A DNA stretch of 64,000 nucleotides from Ophiodon elongatus (lineage: Eukaryota > Chordata > Actinopteri > Perciformes > Hexagrammidae), in contig JACSYO010002063.1 in NCBI GenBank assembly GCA_016806645.1, positions 460,001 to 524,000 on the forward strand, in the 5' to 3' direction. The notes beneath the pieces are model-generated. The model had not been told where the DNA came from. It saw only the letters and a list, made by a program, of their open reading frames with translations, and ran no database searches. A program made the translations under genes and the position numbers. Every line of letters begins with the position of its first letter. Positions within the stretch are counted from its first letter, which is position 1. Shown one piece after another: positions 53,414-64,000 of this stretch.

Positions 53414-53427
53414 GTTGCCATGGTGAC
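53414..53427. promoter_or_regulatory. Perfect RFX X-box (minus-strand reading)
   Basis: GTTGCCATGGTGAC; its complement GTCACCATGGCAAC fits GTNRCC-NN-RGYAAC fully. A second perfect site lies 144 bases downstream. Confidence 0.45.
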
Positions 53428-53557
53428 CACTCGTGTCACTTATTTTTCCGTTTCCTGCCAACGATCTGTTCTGAATGATCACTCGGAGGAGATTTTTAGC
53501 AAGTCTATTTTTAATGCCCGGGCTCCAATTTAACTCCTTACTTGTATCGCCTTGTCT

Positions 53558-53571
53558 GTTGCCAAGGTAAC
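53558..53571. promoter_or_regulatory. Perfect RFX X-box
   Basis: GTTGCCAAGGTAAC matches the consensus at every fixed position. A degenerate third copy (ATCACCATGGAGAC) follows at about 53585-53598, giving a cluster of X-box-like sites. Confidence 0.5.
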
Positions 53572-53779
53572 TGCCACGGTTAGCATCACCATGGAGACCT
53601 TTGCGTATACGGCACACTTGTGCACGAGTGCACCGGTGGGAAAACACTTGACCTCTCCCGGGATCAATATTCTTTGTTAGTGTTTTAAAACTACAAACCA
53701 AAAAATTTCCTTTTATAGTCATGAGCCAGGGTAGATTGGTATTACTACACAAAAATACACAACTGGACTTTTGCATGAG

Positions 53780-53955
53780 TGTGTGTGTGTGTGTGTGTGT
53801 GTTTGTGTGCACATGTGTGTGTGAGACACTGTGCTAAATTTGAATTATTATCTGCCTCTGTAGGACTATGATCTCCATCAATTTATCTCCAGAGCCCGTC
53901 AGTTCACATTCATCACCACGCTACTTAAATACCTTTGTGTGTGTGTTTGTGTGAG

Positions 53956-53990
<35 letters not shown>

Positions 53991-54025
53991 ATGTGTGTGT
54001 GTGTGTGAGAGAGCGAGAGAGAGGG
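53780..54025. repeat. TG/GA microsatellite cluster
   Basis: TG run at about 53779-53823, unique DNA, a second TG run at about 53937-54007, then a short GA run. Confidence 0.9.
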
Positions 54026-54439
54026 ATGCAGGGACAAAGAGATGGATAGATAAGTGTACAGTATTAGAATATGCTATTATTAGATTTCCATTTTAGGAGC
54101 TTACAGATCCAGGATTACACACAGACGTTACAATAATAAAAGAGTATTCTGTCACCAACCAACTTATCATTGCAACAGAAATACACAGTACATGTACAGT
54201 GTACTGCAGTGAACGGAGAAGATGAATATATGGCTGTTTATCTGCGTACTTATATTCAGTATGAAAGGACAATATTTTATTTATAAGGAAAATAATAGAT
54301 TCATAATGATAAAAGGTATTTTATTGGCCCCTGTGAATGACATGTTATTAAATATGACCTTATTATTACTGTTGCATCCGTGCACATGTGGCATTTCACT
54401 GTTTCACTGAGCTTTTACTGCTTCATAAACGGCTGAGGT

Positions 54440-54560
54440 TTAGTCCAGTGTTTTCCAACCTCTGGGTCAGGACCCTTCCAGAAGGTCACAAGATTAATCT
54501 GAGGGGTCGCGAGGGTTTTAAAGGGTGAAACTGCTCTCAACTCACAGACGTCAGAAACCT
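54440..54560. repeat. Probable interspersed repeat (TTTTCCAACCTCTGGGTCAGGACCC)
   Basis: Contains CAGTGTTTTCCAACCTCTGG, then GTCAGGACCC and AATCTGAGGGGTCGCGAGGG, resembling the ends of a common fish repeat with a GGGTCGGGACCCC core. Confidence 0.5.
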
Positions 54561-54639
54561 AACAACCATCTGGGCTTACATTCTTTTACGCAAAGAACTG
54601 ACCAGGGACCAAAGCTGTCAAATGAATGTAGTGGCATAA

Positions 54640-54920
54640 AAAAAAACAGAAGTTGAGGAATAGAAGTATTAAGTAGCATGAAATGTATATACTTAAGTAA
54701 AGTACCTCAAAGTACGAGAGTAAATGGATTTAATTTCAGAACATATTTATATTCGTATAAAGTTGCAAATTATTTGTGCATTTTTCTACTAAAATCCAGC
54801 AACACGTGTCAAATGTTGCCCGTTACATGGCCGTCCTTTTAATATAAACTTCCAAGAACGTGCTCAGGGTTAAAATAAGTGACAGTGGCGTTACTTGAGT
54901 ATCGAAGTTACGTGACAAAT
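54640..54920. repeat. Interspersed repeat (AAGTAAAGTACCTCAAAGTA type)
   Basis: Contains GAAGTTGAGGAATAGAAGTA, AGTAGCATGAAATG and AAGTAAAGTACCTCAAAGTA. A related phrase, GGAGTTGAGGAGTAGAAGGT plus GTAGCATGAAAAG, lies at about 55795-55840, so two related tails flank the minisatellite. Confidence 0.5.
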
Positions 54921-55125
54921 AAATCAACGTTGATTTCTCCTTTCACGCGGGTTACAAAGAGACGTTTTTTGCTGGACCCGTCCACCTTTTGCTTTCTTTT
55001 TTACTTCTTATTAAATATGAATTGATGTCGTCGAATATCTACGAATTGCAGGGCATTCATTTTTGCAGTTATAGCTACGAATGCAGCATTTGTACATACA
55101 GGTTACGCAATAAAATATAAAAGAA

Positions 55126-55706
55126 ATGCACAATATATACAAAAAATAGAATAGAATAATAAGAAAAATGCACAATATATACAAAAAAATAGAATAGAAT
55201 AATAAGAAAAATGCACAATATATACAAAAAATAGAATAGAATAATAAGAAAAATGCACAATATATACAAAAAATAGAATAGAATAATAAGAAAAATGCAC
55301 AATATATACAAAAAATAGAATAGAATAATAAGAAAAATGCAAAATATATACAAAAAATAGAATAGAATAATAAGAAAAATGCACAATATATACAAAAAAT
55401 AGAATAGAATAATAAGAAAAATGCACAATATATACAAAAAATAGAATAGAATAATAAGAAAAATGCACAATATATACAAAAAATAGAATAGAATAATAAG
55501 AAAAATGCACAATATATACAAAAAATAGAATAGAATAATAAGAAAAATGCACAATATATACAACAAATAGAATAGAATAATAAGAAAAATGCACAATATA
55601 TACAAAAAATAGAATAGAATAATAAGAAAAATGCACAATATATACAAACAATAGAATAGAATAATAAGAAAAATGCACAATATATACAAAAAATAGAATA
55701 GAATGA
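55126..55706. repeat. 42-bp minisatellite, about 14 copies
   Basis: Tandem units of 42 bases (pieces: GCACAATATATAC, AAAAAATAGAATAG, AATAATAAGAAAAAT) with few substitutions and an extra A in the second unit. Since 42 is a multiple of 3 and the reverse strand has no stop in two frames, it opens two long hydrophobic frames (204 and 191 codons, 14-residue periodicity). There is no start context, splice signal or family match, so I treat these as repeat by-products. Confidence 0.97.
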
Positions 55707-56423
55707 TAATAAGAATATTAAATTAAATTAACTAACAAAACGAAACAGTAGTGCAAAGATGTAGCCAACAAACGATCAATTTAATTTTTCATGTGGAGTT
55801 GAGGAGTAGAAGGTAGGTAGCATGAAAAGTTAAGTAAATGGACTTCGTGACACCGTGTGCATATACGGGACTCAAGCCAAATATATCCCGCTAGGATTAT
55901 TAGGTTTACGGTGCTTTGCATATACCGCTCCTTGAATATTCCTTCGAATAAGACGCGATGGTACATTCTGTCCCTGAACCGATACTCAACCCGAGAGCCT
56001 CGGAGGCCACCTGCTCGAGGCTCCCCGGCTGAACAATGATAAAACCATCGCTACTGGTTGGTACGATAGAAATTCATCTTCATCTTCATCTTCTCCAGAG
56101 AGGATGGAACTAACACCCGGCAATGTCAGACACAATCGGCTTTGTGACGCCCTGCAACAGCTGGAAGAGTGTGTGTGTGTGTCTGATTAAAATGTGTGTG
56201 TGTGTGTACATGTGCATGGAGAGGTGTCCTCAGTGATTTCCTTCTCTCGTTCTCTGTATTCCTGGTAAATCTTTGTATATTTGTGGTTTTATTTGAGTGC
56301 GACGGTGTGTGTCGGTGACTGTAAATGTTTGTTCGGTGGCCACGCAGGATGACGGTCTGTCAACAGGGGAGAGTGCAGCCCCCTCTCTCCTTCTGTCACT
56401 GGCCTGAAGCACCGCAACGTCCG

Positions 56424-56426
<3 letters not shown>

Positions 56427-56478
<52 letters not shown>
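56427..56478. repeat. (TG)n microsatellite
   Basis: Pure TG run of about 25 units. Confidence 0.95.
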
Positions 56479-56573
56479 TCCTGTGTGAGGTCGGATCCAG
56501 CTCGGTGCCAGACGACCCGCTGTGAACTACGAGCTATTGATAAACCGTGGCAAAGGAACACAGGCTGAGAGAC

Positions 56574-56574
56574 G

Positions 56575-56608
<34 letters not shown>

Positions 56609-56612
56609 GAGG

Positions 56613-56645
<33 letters not shown>

Positions 56646-56664
56646 AGAGAGAGAGAGAGAGAGA
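56574..56664. repeat. (GA)n microsatellite
   Basis: About 90 bases of GA with GGGA, GACA and GAAA interruptions. Confidence 0.93.
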
Positions 56665-57099
56665 CATGTGTCCGTCCGTATTTGATGTGACAGGATGAGA
56701 TTTGTCACAGCTCCTGATGCGTCGTATCTGGGTTACCACACACAAGAGAGAGAGAGAGAAGACACAACGGTGAAACATTGAGGTGAAAGAGGAAATGAGG
56801 AGAAGAGAGGCAGGATGAAGGTTGGGGGTAAACAAAGAGACGGCGGGACTCAGGAGGGATTTTCCCAAAACCGCCGCTGACACTGATGAGCAAAACATCT
56901 CCGGAAATCCCAAATCCCCAAACTTCACGTTGTGCGGGCGGTGGACCCGCCGCGCATCAAGCGGGTTGATTGGTTGATTCAATCCCAAAGATTCAAAACA
57001 AAGATTAAGAAAGAAAACTAATTTAAACGCATTACACGCAGCTATAGAAGAAATACATTCGCAGGTTTTATAGTTTATTTCTTATCAAGAGTCTGATGA

Positions 57100-57345
57100 G
57101 AAGATCAATCTCATCTCTCGCCTTTGAATGTGAACCTGGAGCCAGGGGACCGTTAGCTTAGCTTAGCTTAGCTTAGCACCAAGACAGGAAGCAAAGGGAA
57201 ACTGTGAGCTACATAAGTTAGCGGTTTCCCTCATGCTTCGTCTTTATGCTAAGCTAAACCATCTCCTGACTCCAGCTTCATATTTAACAAACACATATAA
57301 TGACGAGTGGTAGCTTGTGTATTTCTCAAAATGTCAAACTATTCT
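57100..57345. repeat. Teleost interspersed repeat (TTAGCTTAGC...ATGCTAAGCTAA)
   Basis: Has five TTAGC units, GGAAGCAAAGGGAAACTG-type DNA, TTTATGCTAAGCTAAACCAT, CTCCAGCTTCATATTTAAC and a tail TCTCAAAATGTCAAACTATT. This order is well known to me from a repeat abundant in fish genomes. No ORF. Confidence 0.7.
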
Positions 57346-57948
57346 TTTAAGTGGTTTTTTTCTAGTGATGTTAGTGTTTATCCAGCGGGGGTGTTTTATT
57401 TTTTCAATATTTTTGTTGTTGTTGTTGTTTCGGTCATGCACACGTTCACACAGAGCATAAATATTATGCAGCAAAAATGCAATGTATTTTTTTTTTATTA
57501 CATTTCTTCTGGGCTTTTGCACCTCGAATAAAGGCATCAACCAATCACAAGGATTATAAAACAACAACGCGGAGGCTCCCTTGTCCGAACCAAAAGACAG
57601 CAAACTTTTTTTGTCCTTTCAACCAAGGTTCACTTCTTCCCACCTTTCACAATAAAAGCCCAAGGCGAGTATTTCATATTTTTGTGTCGGTTATCCGTCA
57701 CGTCCCCACGGTGTGTAAAAGGCCTTCACATCGATTCATTTACCATTTTCTAAGTTAGCATGTTTCATATTTCATCACACTCAGCTTGCATAGCATGCTA
57801 ACTAACTACATGCTTACAGTTATTAGGATATGATTAGATTCTAGTATGACCAAAGTCAGGAGCTACACAAATGTAGGCTACTTCCAATATCACTCACTTG
57901 GAGGACCAACAGTCAGCCAGTTTACCCTCTCTACTCTATTTTGTCTTT

Positions 57949-58190
57949 ATAAGATAAGATAAGATAAGATATCCTTTATTAGTCCCGCAAGGGGAAATTT
58001 GCAGGATAACAGCAGCAAAGTTAAAGTACACACAGATACATAATAAAAGAAACACAAGTATTATAAATAAGCAAATACACATTAAACAGTAGTAAAAAGG
58101 CAGACAGTAAATTTAAATGAAATTAACAAATTATGTACAGACAGTATAAGTGTCATTGTGTTTATATTTATATTTATATTGCATTTATAG
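57949..58190 (+). repeat. Interspersed repeat with AAGAT array and TTTATTAGTCCCGCAAGG head
   Basis: AAGATAAGATAAGATAAGAT followed by CCTTTATTAGTCCCGCAAGG, GGAAATTTGCAGG and CAGCAGCAAAG. Same family as 17107-17430 and the reversed fragment at 27530-27600. Confidence 0.65.
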
Positions 58191-59248
58191 TGGATTATGT
58201 GGTGATAGGTTACATAATTGAAGTCCAGAAGTGTGATGTTTGAGTCGGATTACATTAAATTAGATTAACTAACGTTAACATTTTTTTATGTTCAACATTC
58301 CCATCGTGCTGTGAGCCCACAGTTGAACGTGCTAATCTCTGCAAAAAGACAGTAAGCGCTTGCTTCCTGAAATTGCATTTTGGTGTGTAAACCCCGGTTG
58401 AGACGCCTGGTTGCAGGACTGTCGACTTGAAGTGAAGTCTGATTTATCAGCCTGTAAGTGATTGTCATGCAGATCAGTGGCTGTGAAACAAAAGATGGGA
58501 GGCTGATTGGTGAACCTCTCAGGGGGGAAACTATAACTGTAGACGGAATCAGTAGCAGATACGGAGCTGAAGCAGCATGGAGGCGTATAGAAAGGGGAGG
58601 CGGGGTGGGGGGGGGAAGCTGTGTGGAAAAAAGGTAGAGCTTAGCAGTGACGGAACAGGTATTGACGGAGGCTAAAGGTGAGGCTCTGAAAAAGGATTAG
58701 CAGGTCAGCCATAACATTGAACTTGTTTACATGGCTGTCCAGGGGCAGTTAACACACTACTCGGCCTGCAGAGACGACGCTAAGAGGTTTTAAATGTCCG
58801 ACCGACATGATTTCATCCCCAAAAGCTAAAATGTAACACAAATTTGAGCTATTTTAAATCAATTTTGAGACTCGGCATCCATATTTTAAAATGGTACCCG
58901 TGTCTCATTTTGAAAATGTTGAACATTGTTTCTTCTTCACGGCTTTTGAACAACAGTAGTTTTTTTTTCTCTCTCTCTCTCTCTCTCTTTTTAAGAATGG
59001 GGCCAATATGTTCTGGTTTTCCTCGCGGCGGTATCCTCTAAAAAAGCGTCTACTACGCCGCGGCGTCGTTTCGTTCGCCTTGCTGCCGTCATTTCTCGTG
59101 AACCCTTAAAGTAAACAAGCACCGAGCTCCTCGAGGCACCCTGACCCTCTAACTGGTCAGAAACATGCTGTTCTGTAGTTGACTTAGCTTTCTACTCGGC
59201 ACACTTCATCTCCTTTTTTTTTTTTTTTTCCCTTTCTGCCTCTCGCCT

Positions 59249-59262
59249 GTTGCCGTGGTAAC
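59249..59262. promoter_or_regulatory. Perfect RFX X-box
   Basis: GTTGCCGTGGTAAC fits the RFX consensus fully, within the connexin intron. Confidence 0.45.
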
Positions 59263-59872
59263 CAGCAGAGGGGAGATTGAAGGGAGGGTTGTGTCGGGTT
59301 TCTGGGTAAAAGAACTACGGCTGCTCTTCCTCCACCCTTCTCTTCCTCCTCCCTCTTATCTTTTCATCTCCTCCGAAAACCTCGCGCTCCTTATCGATCC
59401 CTGGCCCGATAATTTCCTCGTCCTCTGCCTCCTCTTCGTCGTTATCCTCCAACAGTTTGGCCTCCTCTGTCCACAATTCTGATTTATTCCAATTATTTTT
59501 ATGCTTTCCTACTCCACCTCAATCGTTGTCCCTGTTTCCATCACATCTCAATGAAGAACAACATACCGTGGACACGATACTAAGAAGCGCCCTCCCAACA
59601 AGTGTGTACATTTTCCATTCGCCTTGCCTCACTAAGCCCTGAAACTTCAGCTCTACTGAGCTGAACACACAAACTCCCACCTCGCCACTACTTCAATTTT
59701 TATGCAGCTCGCCCTCTCCACTTGTCCTGTAAATAGCTTTGAAGGTTTCATTAGAAGAGGCTGACACTAAACATAAAGGAATATCTTCGATAACATCAAA
59801 GGAGCTGAACTGTGAACGGCATTTCAGTTCCTGTGGAAGTTGAATAATGCAGACCGCTGGAGCAGCAACACT

Positions 59873-59876
<4 letters not shown>

Positions 59877-59921
<45 letters not shown>
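59877..59921. repeat. (TG)n microsatellite
   Basis: Pure TG run of about 22 units. Confidence 0.95.
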
Positions 59922-59923
<2 letters not shown>

Positions 59924-60757
59924 ATGCACACCGAGAGGAGGCTGGTTGGAACTATTTCTCCCGTCAGATGCGCAAAATTAATATTTTTCACATCACTGCA
60001 CACGTTTAATTTTTGACAATTAACGCCACGTCGGCAATAAGAGCTTTGATAATTAAAAAAACGCCCCCTCAGCGTAAGATATCAGCGTCAGACAACGAGG
60101 AGCAGAGGAGGAGAAAGACAGCAGGTCGGGGGGACACAATTGCTGGAGGAGAAGAGGCGTTTTTGGACTTGTCTTGGCACATTGTTTCTGCATAATCACC
60201 AGCGCCTGTGTGATAACGCAGTCAACATATTAGTCAAAGGGAACAACAAACACTGTCTGCCACGAGAGAGCCGAGACGTGTGCTAACGTGTCTGCCATGG
60301 GCATGTCTGACGCGTGTGTATGCAACGTTTTCATCATCGGCCAATTTCTCTGTTGTTGTTTATTTTTTAGATGAATCGATGAAGCTTTTAATCTACAAAT
60401 TATGAGAACATATTTTAAAAAAAATCCCCCCATAAAATTGGAGAGCCCTCAAAAATGCTTGTTTTAGTCTAAACAACAGTCCAAAGTATTTAATTAACAA
60501 TGGCATAAAACACACCTTCATGAAGCTGCAGCATAAATAAAAACTGGACATTGTTGTAATTTTTTTTTCTTCTTCTGTTGATTAAATACATATTTCTGAC
60601 GAATCAATTCAGCAGCAACACAAATGTATTGTTTTTCCACAAGAGTGTGAGAGTGCAGAGACGATTGGAGGGTAAATTACAAGGACTTTTCCTTGTTCGC
60701 AGAGAAAGGAGGCTCTTTATAAAAAAAAAAAACAGATACAAATTGGAGATTATTCCT

Positions 60758-60761
<4 letters not shown>

Positions 60762-60816
<55 letters not shown>
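60762..60816. repeat. (GA)n microsatellite
   Basis: Pure GA run of about 27 units. Confidence 0.95.
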
Positions 60817-60820
<4 letters not shown>

Positions 60821-61357
60821 CCCTGGGACTGCAAATGAAAGAAAAAGAAAAAACAGAAAGATGCTTTAGAGAGGAGAGAAAAAACAGGTGGGGGTTGCTG
60901 TGTGGCGTACGATAATCTAAAGCTATTCGATGGCATTAACATAAAAAAAAAAAAAGAACTAATGCAAGAATCCTCCTTTGGCCCAGCCACAGATTACAGC
61001 AGTGGTTTCGCGTGTGGAAGCTATTATATAATTCATTCTCTATGATGAGATTTTCCTCCATTGCTGGTTTTCCTTTCTCGCGCTCTGTCCCAGCATTGGC
61101 AGGTTTCTCTTTTAATTTAAGGCGGAGAAGTCCGAGCCACACTTGGGAATTTCTTTTTTTTTTTTTTTTTTTGGGTGACTTTATAATCTTTTTATCCCTG
61201 TCTGGAACAAACTCATCTCAAACAGCGATTTGATGTCTTTTTTTCTGTACTGTAGTTCGTTTTCAAACAGCCTCTCCACTCAGGGTCTGGATGCTGTTTC
61301 GTTGTATGGATATTTGTGCGAGTGTGTATGTGTGTGTGTGTGGCCATACAAGAATAC

Positions 61358-61359
<2 letters not shown>

Positions 61360-61401
<42 letters not shown>
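61360..61401. repeat. (TG)n microsatellite
   Basis: TG run of about 20 units, with a shorter TG tract 30 bases before it. Confidence 0.93.
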
Positions 61402-61403
<2 letters not shown>

Positions 61404-63721
61404 CCATTTAGTGCCACACTGGCTGACTCTGGTATTGTGAATTCTCCGCTCGCTAAGCTCCTTAATGGAGTCACTACAAGGGCAAAAAGCATTCCCAGCT
61501 TTTTTTGCATTCCCCTCCCTGCGCATGCCAGCTGATCACAGGTGCGCAGATTGGCATTAAGTCGTGTATTTTTGATTTTGGAGGTCATGTCTGGTGACCC
61601 GCCGTTTTGATGAGAGGTACATGTGAACCGCACGCCGTCGAACTCTGGAAAGGATTAACTCTGCCCTCCGACTCCACATCTGCGCCGTGATTGGTAGATT
61701 ACCCTTCACACAGCCAAATGCCATCTAATGATTATCTGGCAAACGTCTGAGGTGCGGTAACGTGGGCCTCCTTCCGGAGATCCACTGCACAGTCGCAGCG
61801 TTGTCCATACAAAGAGATCTTTCCATTCAATAAATCTTTCACGAGTAGAACTCTTTCTATATAAATGCATTGGATCGGCCCGAGGTGAATTCAAGTGACA
61901 GCTACTCTCTCTTGTTGATTCGATCTGATAAATCCAGACTTATCTTGAGCGAGAGTCGCAGGTGAAGTGGAGGGAAGAGGTTAAGGTGGGATTTGAAATG
62001 CAAAGCTGTGTGCTGAGGCCGCTGTCAGAGGAGAGAGTGTTTGAGAAACGTCCCCCTATAAATGTTGGTCGATCTTGCAAGATGCAGCGAGGGACTGAGA
62101 TTAAATCTGACGTCTGAAGTTTTTAGATTGATAAATCATATTTTACTATATCTCTTTATTCAGCCTTTGACGTAGTAAAAAGACATCATCGAACTACAAA
62201 CTAAGCCAATGCCTTGCAATGATTTCATAATATGAATGTGTTTGCCCTTGAGATCCAGCGATCTATCAGCGCCTTATGTCTATATTCCATTTCAGACGAG
62301 GAATGTGTAAAAGCATTTGGATTTAATCCGTTACAGTGGTGGTATTCTGTCTTTAGTGCATACTGCATTCTCTCTGATTACGTTTGCTTTCGACGTATCA
62401 CAAATACATTCGTCAACACAACAGTCTGCATGAGTCAACATAGGGAGGAGATCAGGGAGGATGGATGGGTCAAGTAAACACAGGACTGTTACCCAGGAAA
62501 CCGTTGTTTGTGTCCCGCGTGAAACCAAAAAGTCAACATTGACTTATTCTAATGTGACTAACGTACTTATTTTAAGTCATTTTCAAGTAATTTAACTGCT
62601 TTGTTGTTAAGCAATGGGGCGAATTTTACAACGTTAAACACGTTTCTAAAGCTGCGACCGCAATCTGGTAGAAAACCCTCGAAACGCAGTCGTGAATGTA
62701 ACATGTAAAATCGGCGGGGCAACAATGGTGGAGCGTTGATTCCCGAAAGGAGCTTAGATTAAGTCTGTTGTGAAGCTTCATCTCTTTAAATTGAAACGCT
62801 CTGTCTCATGCACATTTGACATTTCTCAGGAATTAGTGGCTCTTCCTGCAGCATGCTGTGCTGCCCATCAGCACTGCCTCCAAAGCCATTTTTATGTCAC
62901 CATCTATTGACTTGTATGGACTTGTATAAAAACCCATAAATCTATGATAAATGTAATGAGGTCAGGTTTTGATGGGCCGCTGTAATGGCATTCACTACGG
63001 GTTCATAAGAAGTAACGACAGCGATCTATCATGCCGTTATTTATGGGATTATCATAAATATAAATGGCAGTGATTAGCGAGAGTTGATCTTGCTGCGTGC
63101 AGAACTCGTATCTGAGGGATTGAACTACAACGCAGCGATCAATCAACAGATTAGCAACAATGTCTGCAGTTTGCACCGTTGGTCCAGACTTTAGTCACAG
63201 ATTACAGACAGCCAACTGGCTCGCACTGACTGCGAAAGGCAAAAAGCCCGCTGTCTAAAGTGCTCGCTTGTTCTCGGATCTGAAAAATAAATGAGGGGCT
63301 GAGTTGAGTGAGAAGAGAACAAAGACAGAGGGATGTCTGCAAGAAAAGCTAGGGAACAGAGCAAGAGAGCGGGAAGGAGGAGAAACCTGTAGTCCGGCTG
63401 CTAGCACACAGGACACGTAGAGTCCACCGGAAGTCAGCGCATTCGAATAATACGGTAGAATAGACACACGTTAACGTGCACGCACACGCACACGCACACG
63501 GAGAGAGTCGAAGTGAAACCGACTTCGGCAACAATTATCTCTCCGTCTAACGACACTGAAATATCACCGAATCAGCAAACAAGGTTCACCTGCTGCGGAG
63601 GGAGTAAAGGCTACCTGTGCAGTTTTAACGTCGACAGCTGGGAGATTATAATCGTGTGTGTGTGTGTGTGTGTGTGTGTAGAAACTGATCACAGCTCCAA
63701 TTTAAGTGAGTCTAATTCCAG

Positions 63722-63735
63722 GTTGCCATGGTAAC
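63722..63735. promoter_or_regulatory. Perfect RFX X-box
   Basis: GTTGCCATGGTAAC fits the RFX consensus in full and is nearly palindromic. Located between a TG tract (63654-63679) and the long CA tract at 63811. Confidence 0.45.
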
Positions 63736-63807
63736 TTTGCCTAATGACGCAAAGGAGACTAAAATTAGACAATATCTCACATCTTTTTTACCTGTGTACA
63801 ACCTCAC

Positions 63808-63810
<3 letters not shown>

Positions 63811-63892
<82 letters not shown>
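63811..63892. repeat. (CA)n microsatellite
   Basis: Pure CA run of about 41 units, the longest perfect dinucleotide array here. Confidence 0.95.
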
Positions 63893-63894
<2 letters not shown>

Positions 63895-64000
63895 CTATCT
63901 TAAATCACAGATTGCAAGCTGAGAGTTACAAGTTGTGAGGACACGTCCGCTCACAACTGTTCTTCTTCTGGAGTGTTTACTCTGGCTGATAAAAGAGATT

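Noticed and set aside
52868..53478. Overlapping frames of 117-136 aa in the connexin intron
   Set aside because: Composition-driven (Pro/Ser/Leu runs from CCTCC repeats), and overlapping frames on both strands are equally open.
55075..55689. 204-codon antisense frame of hydrophobic 14-residue repeats
   Set aside because: It is generated wholly by the 42-bp minisatellite, whose length is a multiple of 3. A second frame is also open, and there is no family resemblance or transcript signal.

Overview
This window is nuclear DNA from a teleost fish, most likely a percomorph. The evidence is intron-split vertebrate genes with GT-AG junctions, a fish-type Crx/Otx5 protein, very dense CA/GA microsatellites, and fragments of interspersed repeats that I recall as typical of teleost genomes. 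There is no sign of bacterial or viral organisation. The species cannot be named from the sequence.

Layout. (1) 1-3451: AT-rich, microsatellite-rich 5' flank of crx. (2) 3452-5771 (+): crx, the photoreceptor/pineal K50 homeodomain factor, in three coding exons, followed by about 2 kb that is probably its 3'UTR. (3) About 7.8-23.6 kb: intergenic DNA with no convincing gene. It holds a 0.6-kb GATA/GATG tract, a 0.7-kb GAGTT/GTT satellite, a 74-base poly-C run and several dispersed repeats. (4) 25146-26.9 kb and 28593-30.8 kb (-): two tandem genes for the replication-independent histone H3.3. Each has three coding exons and a non-coding first exon. (5) 31415-37710 (+): nop53 (GLTSCR2), a 60S ribosome-biogenesis factor, in twelve coding exons giving 463 aa. 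Introns 3 and 4 each carry a copy of a box C/D snoRNA. (6) 42706-42776 (+): the first coding exon of a connexin-35/36 (GJD) gap-junction gene, ending 71 nt after its ATG as this family does. The rest of the gene lies beyond the right edge, so 42.8-64 kb is intron. It contains microsatellites, dispersed repeats, a 42-bp minisatellite and several RFX-type X-boxes.

The genes do not form one pathway. crx and the connexin are retina/neuron genes, while H3.3 and nop53 are housekeeping genes arranged head to head. crx close to nop53 matches human 19q13.33, so this is a conserved vertebrate block. The points most worth following are the snoRNA duplication in consecutive nop53 introns, the near-identical exon2-intron-exon3 tract shared by the two H3.3 genes (probable gene conversion), and the excess of perfect X-boxes, four of them in the connexin intron.
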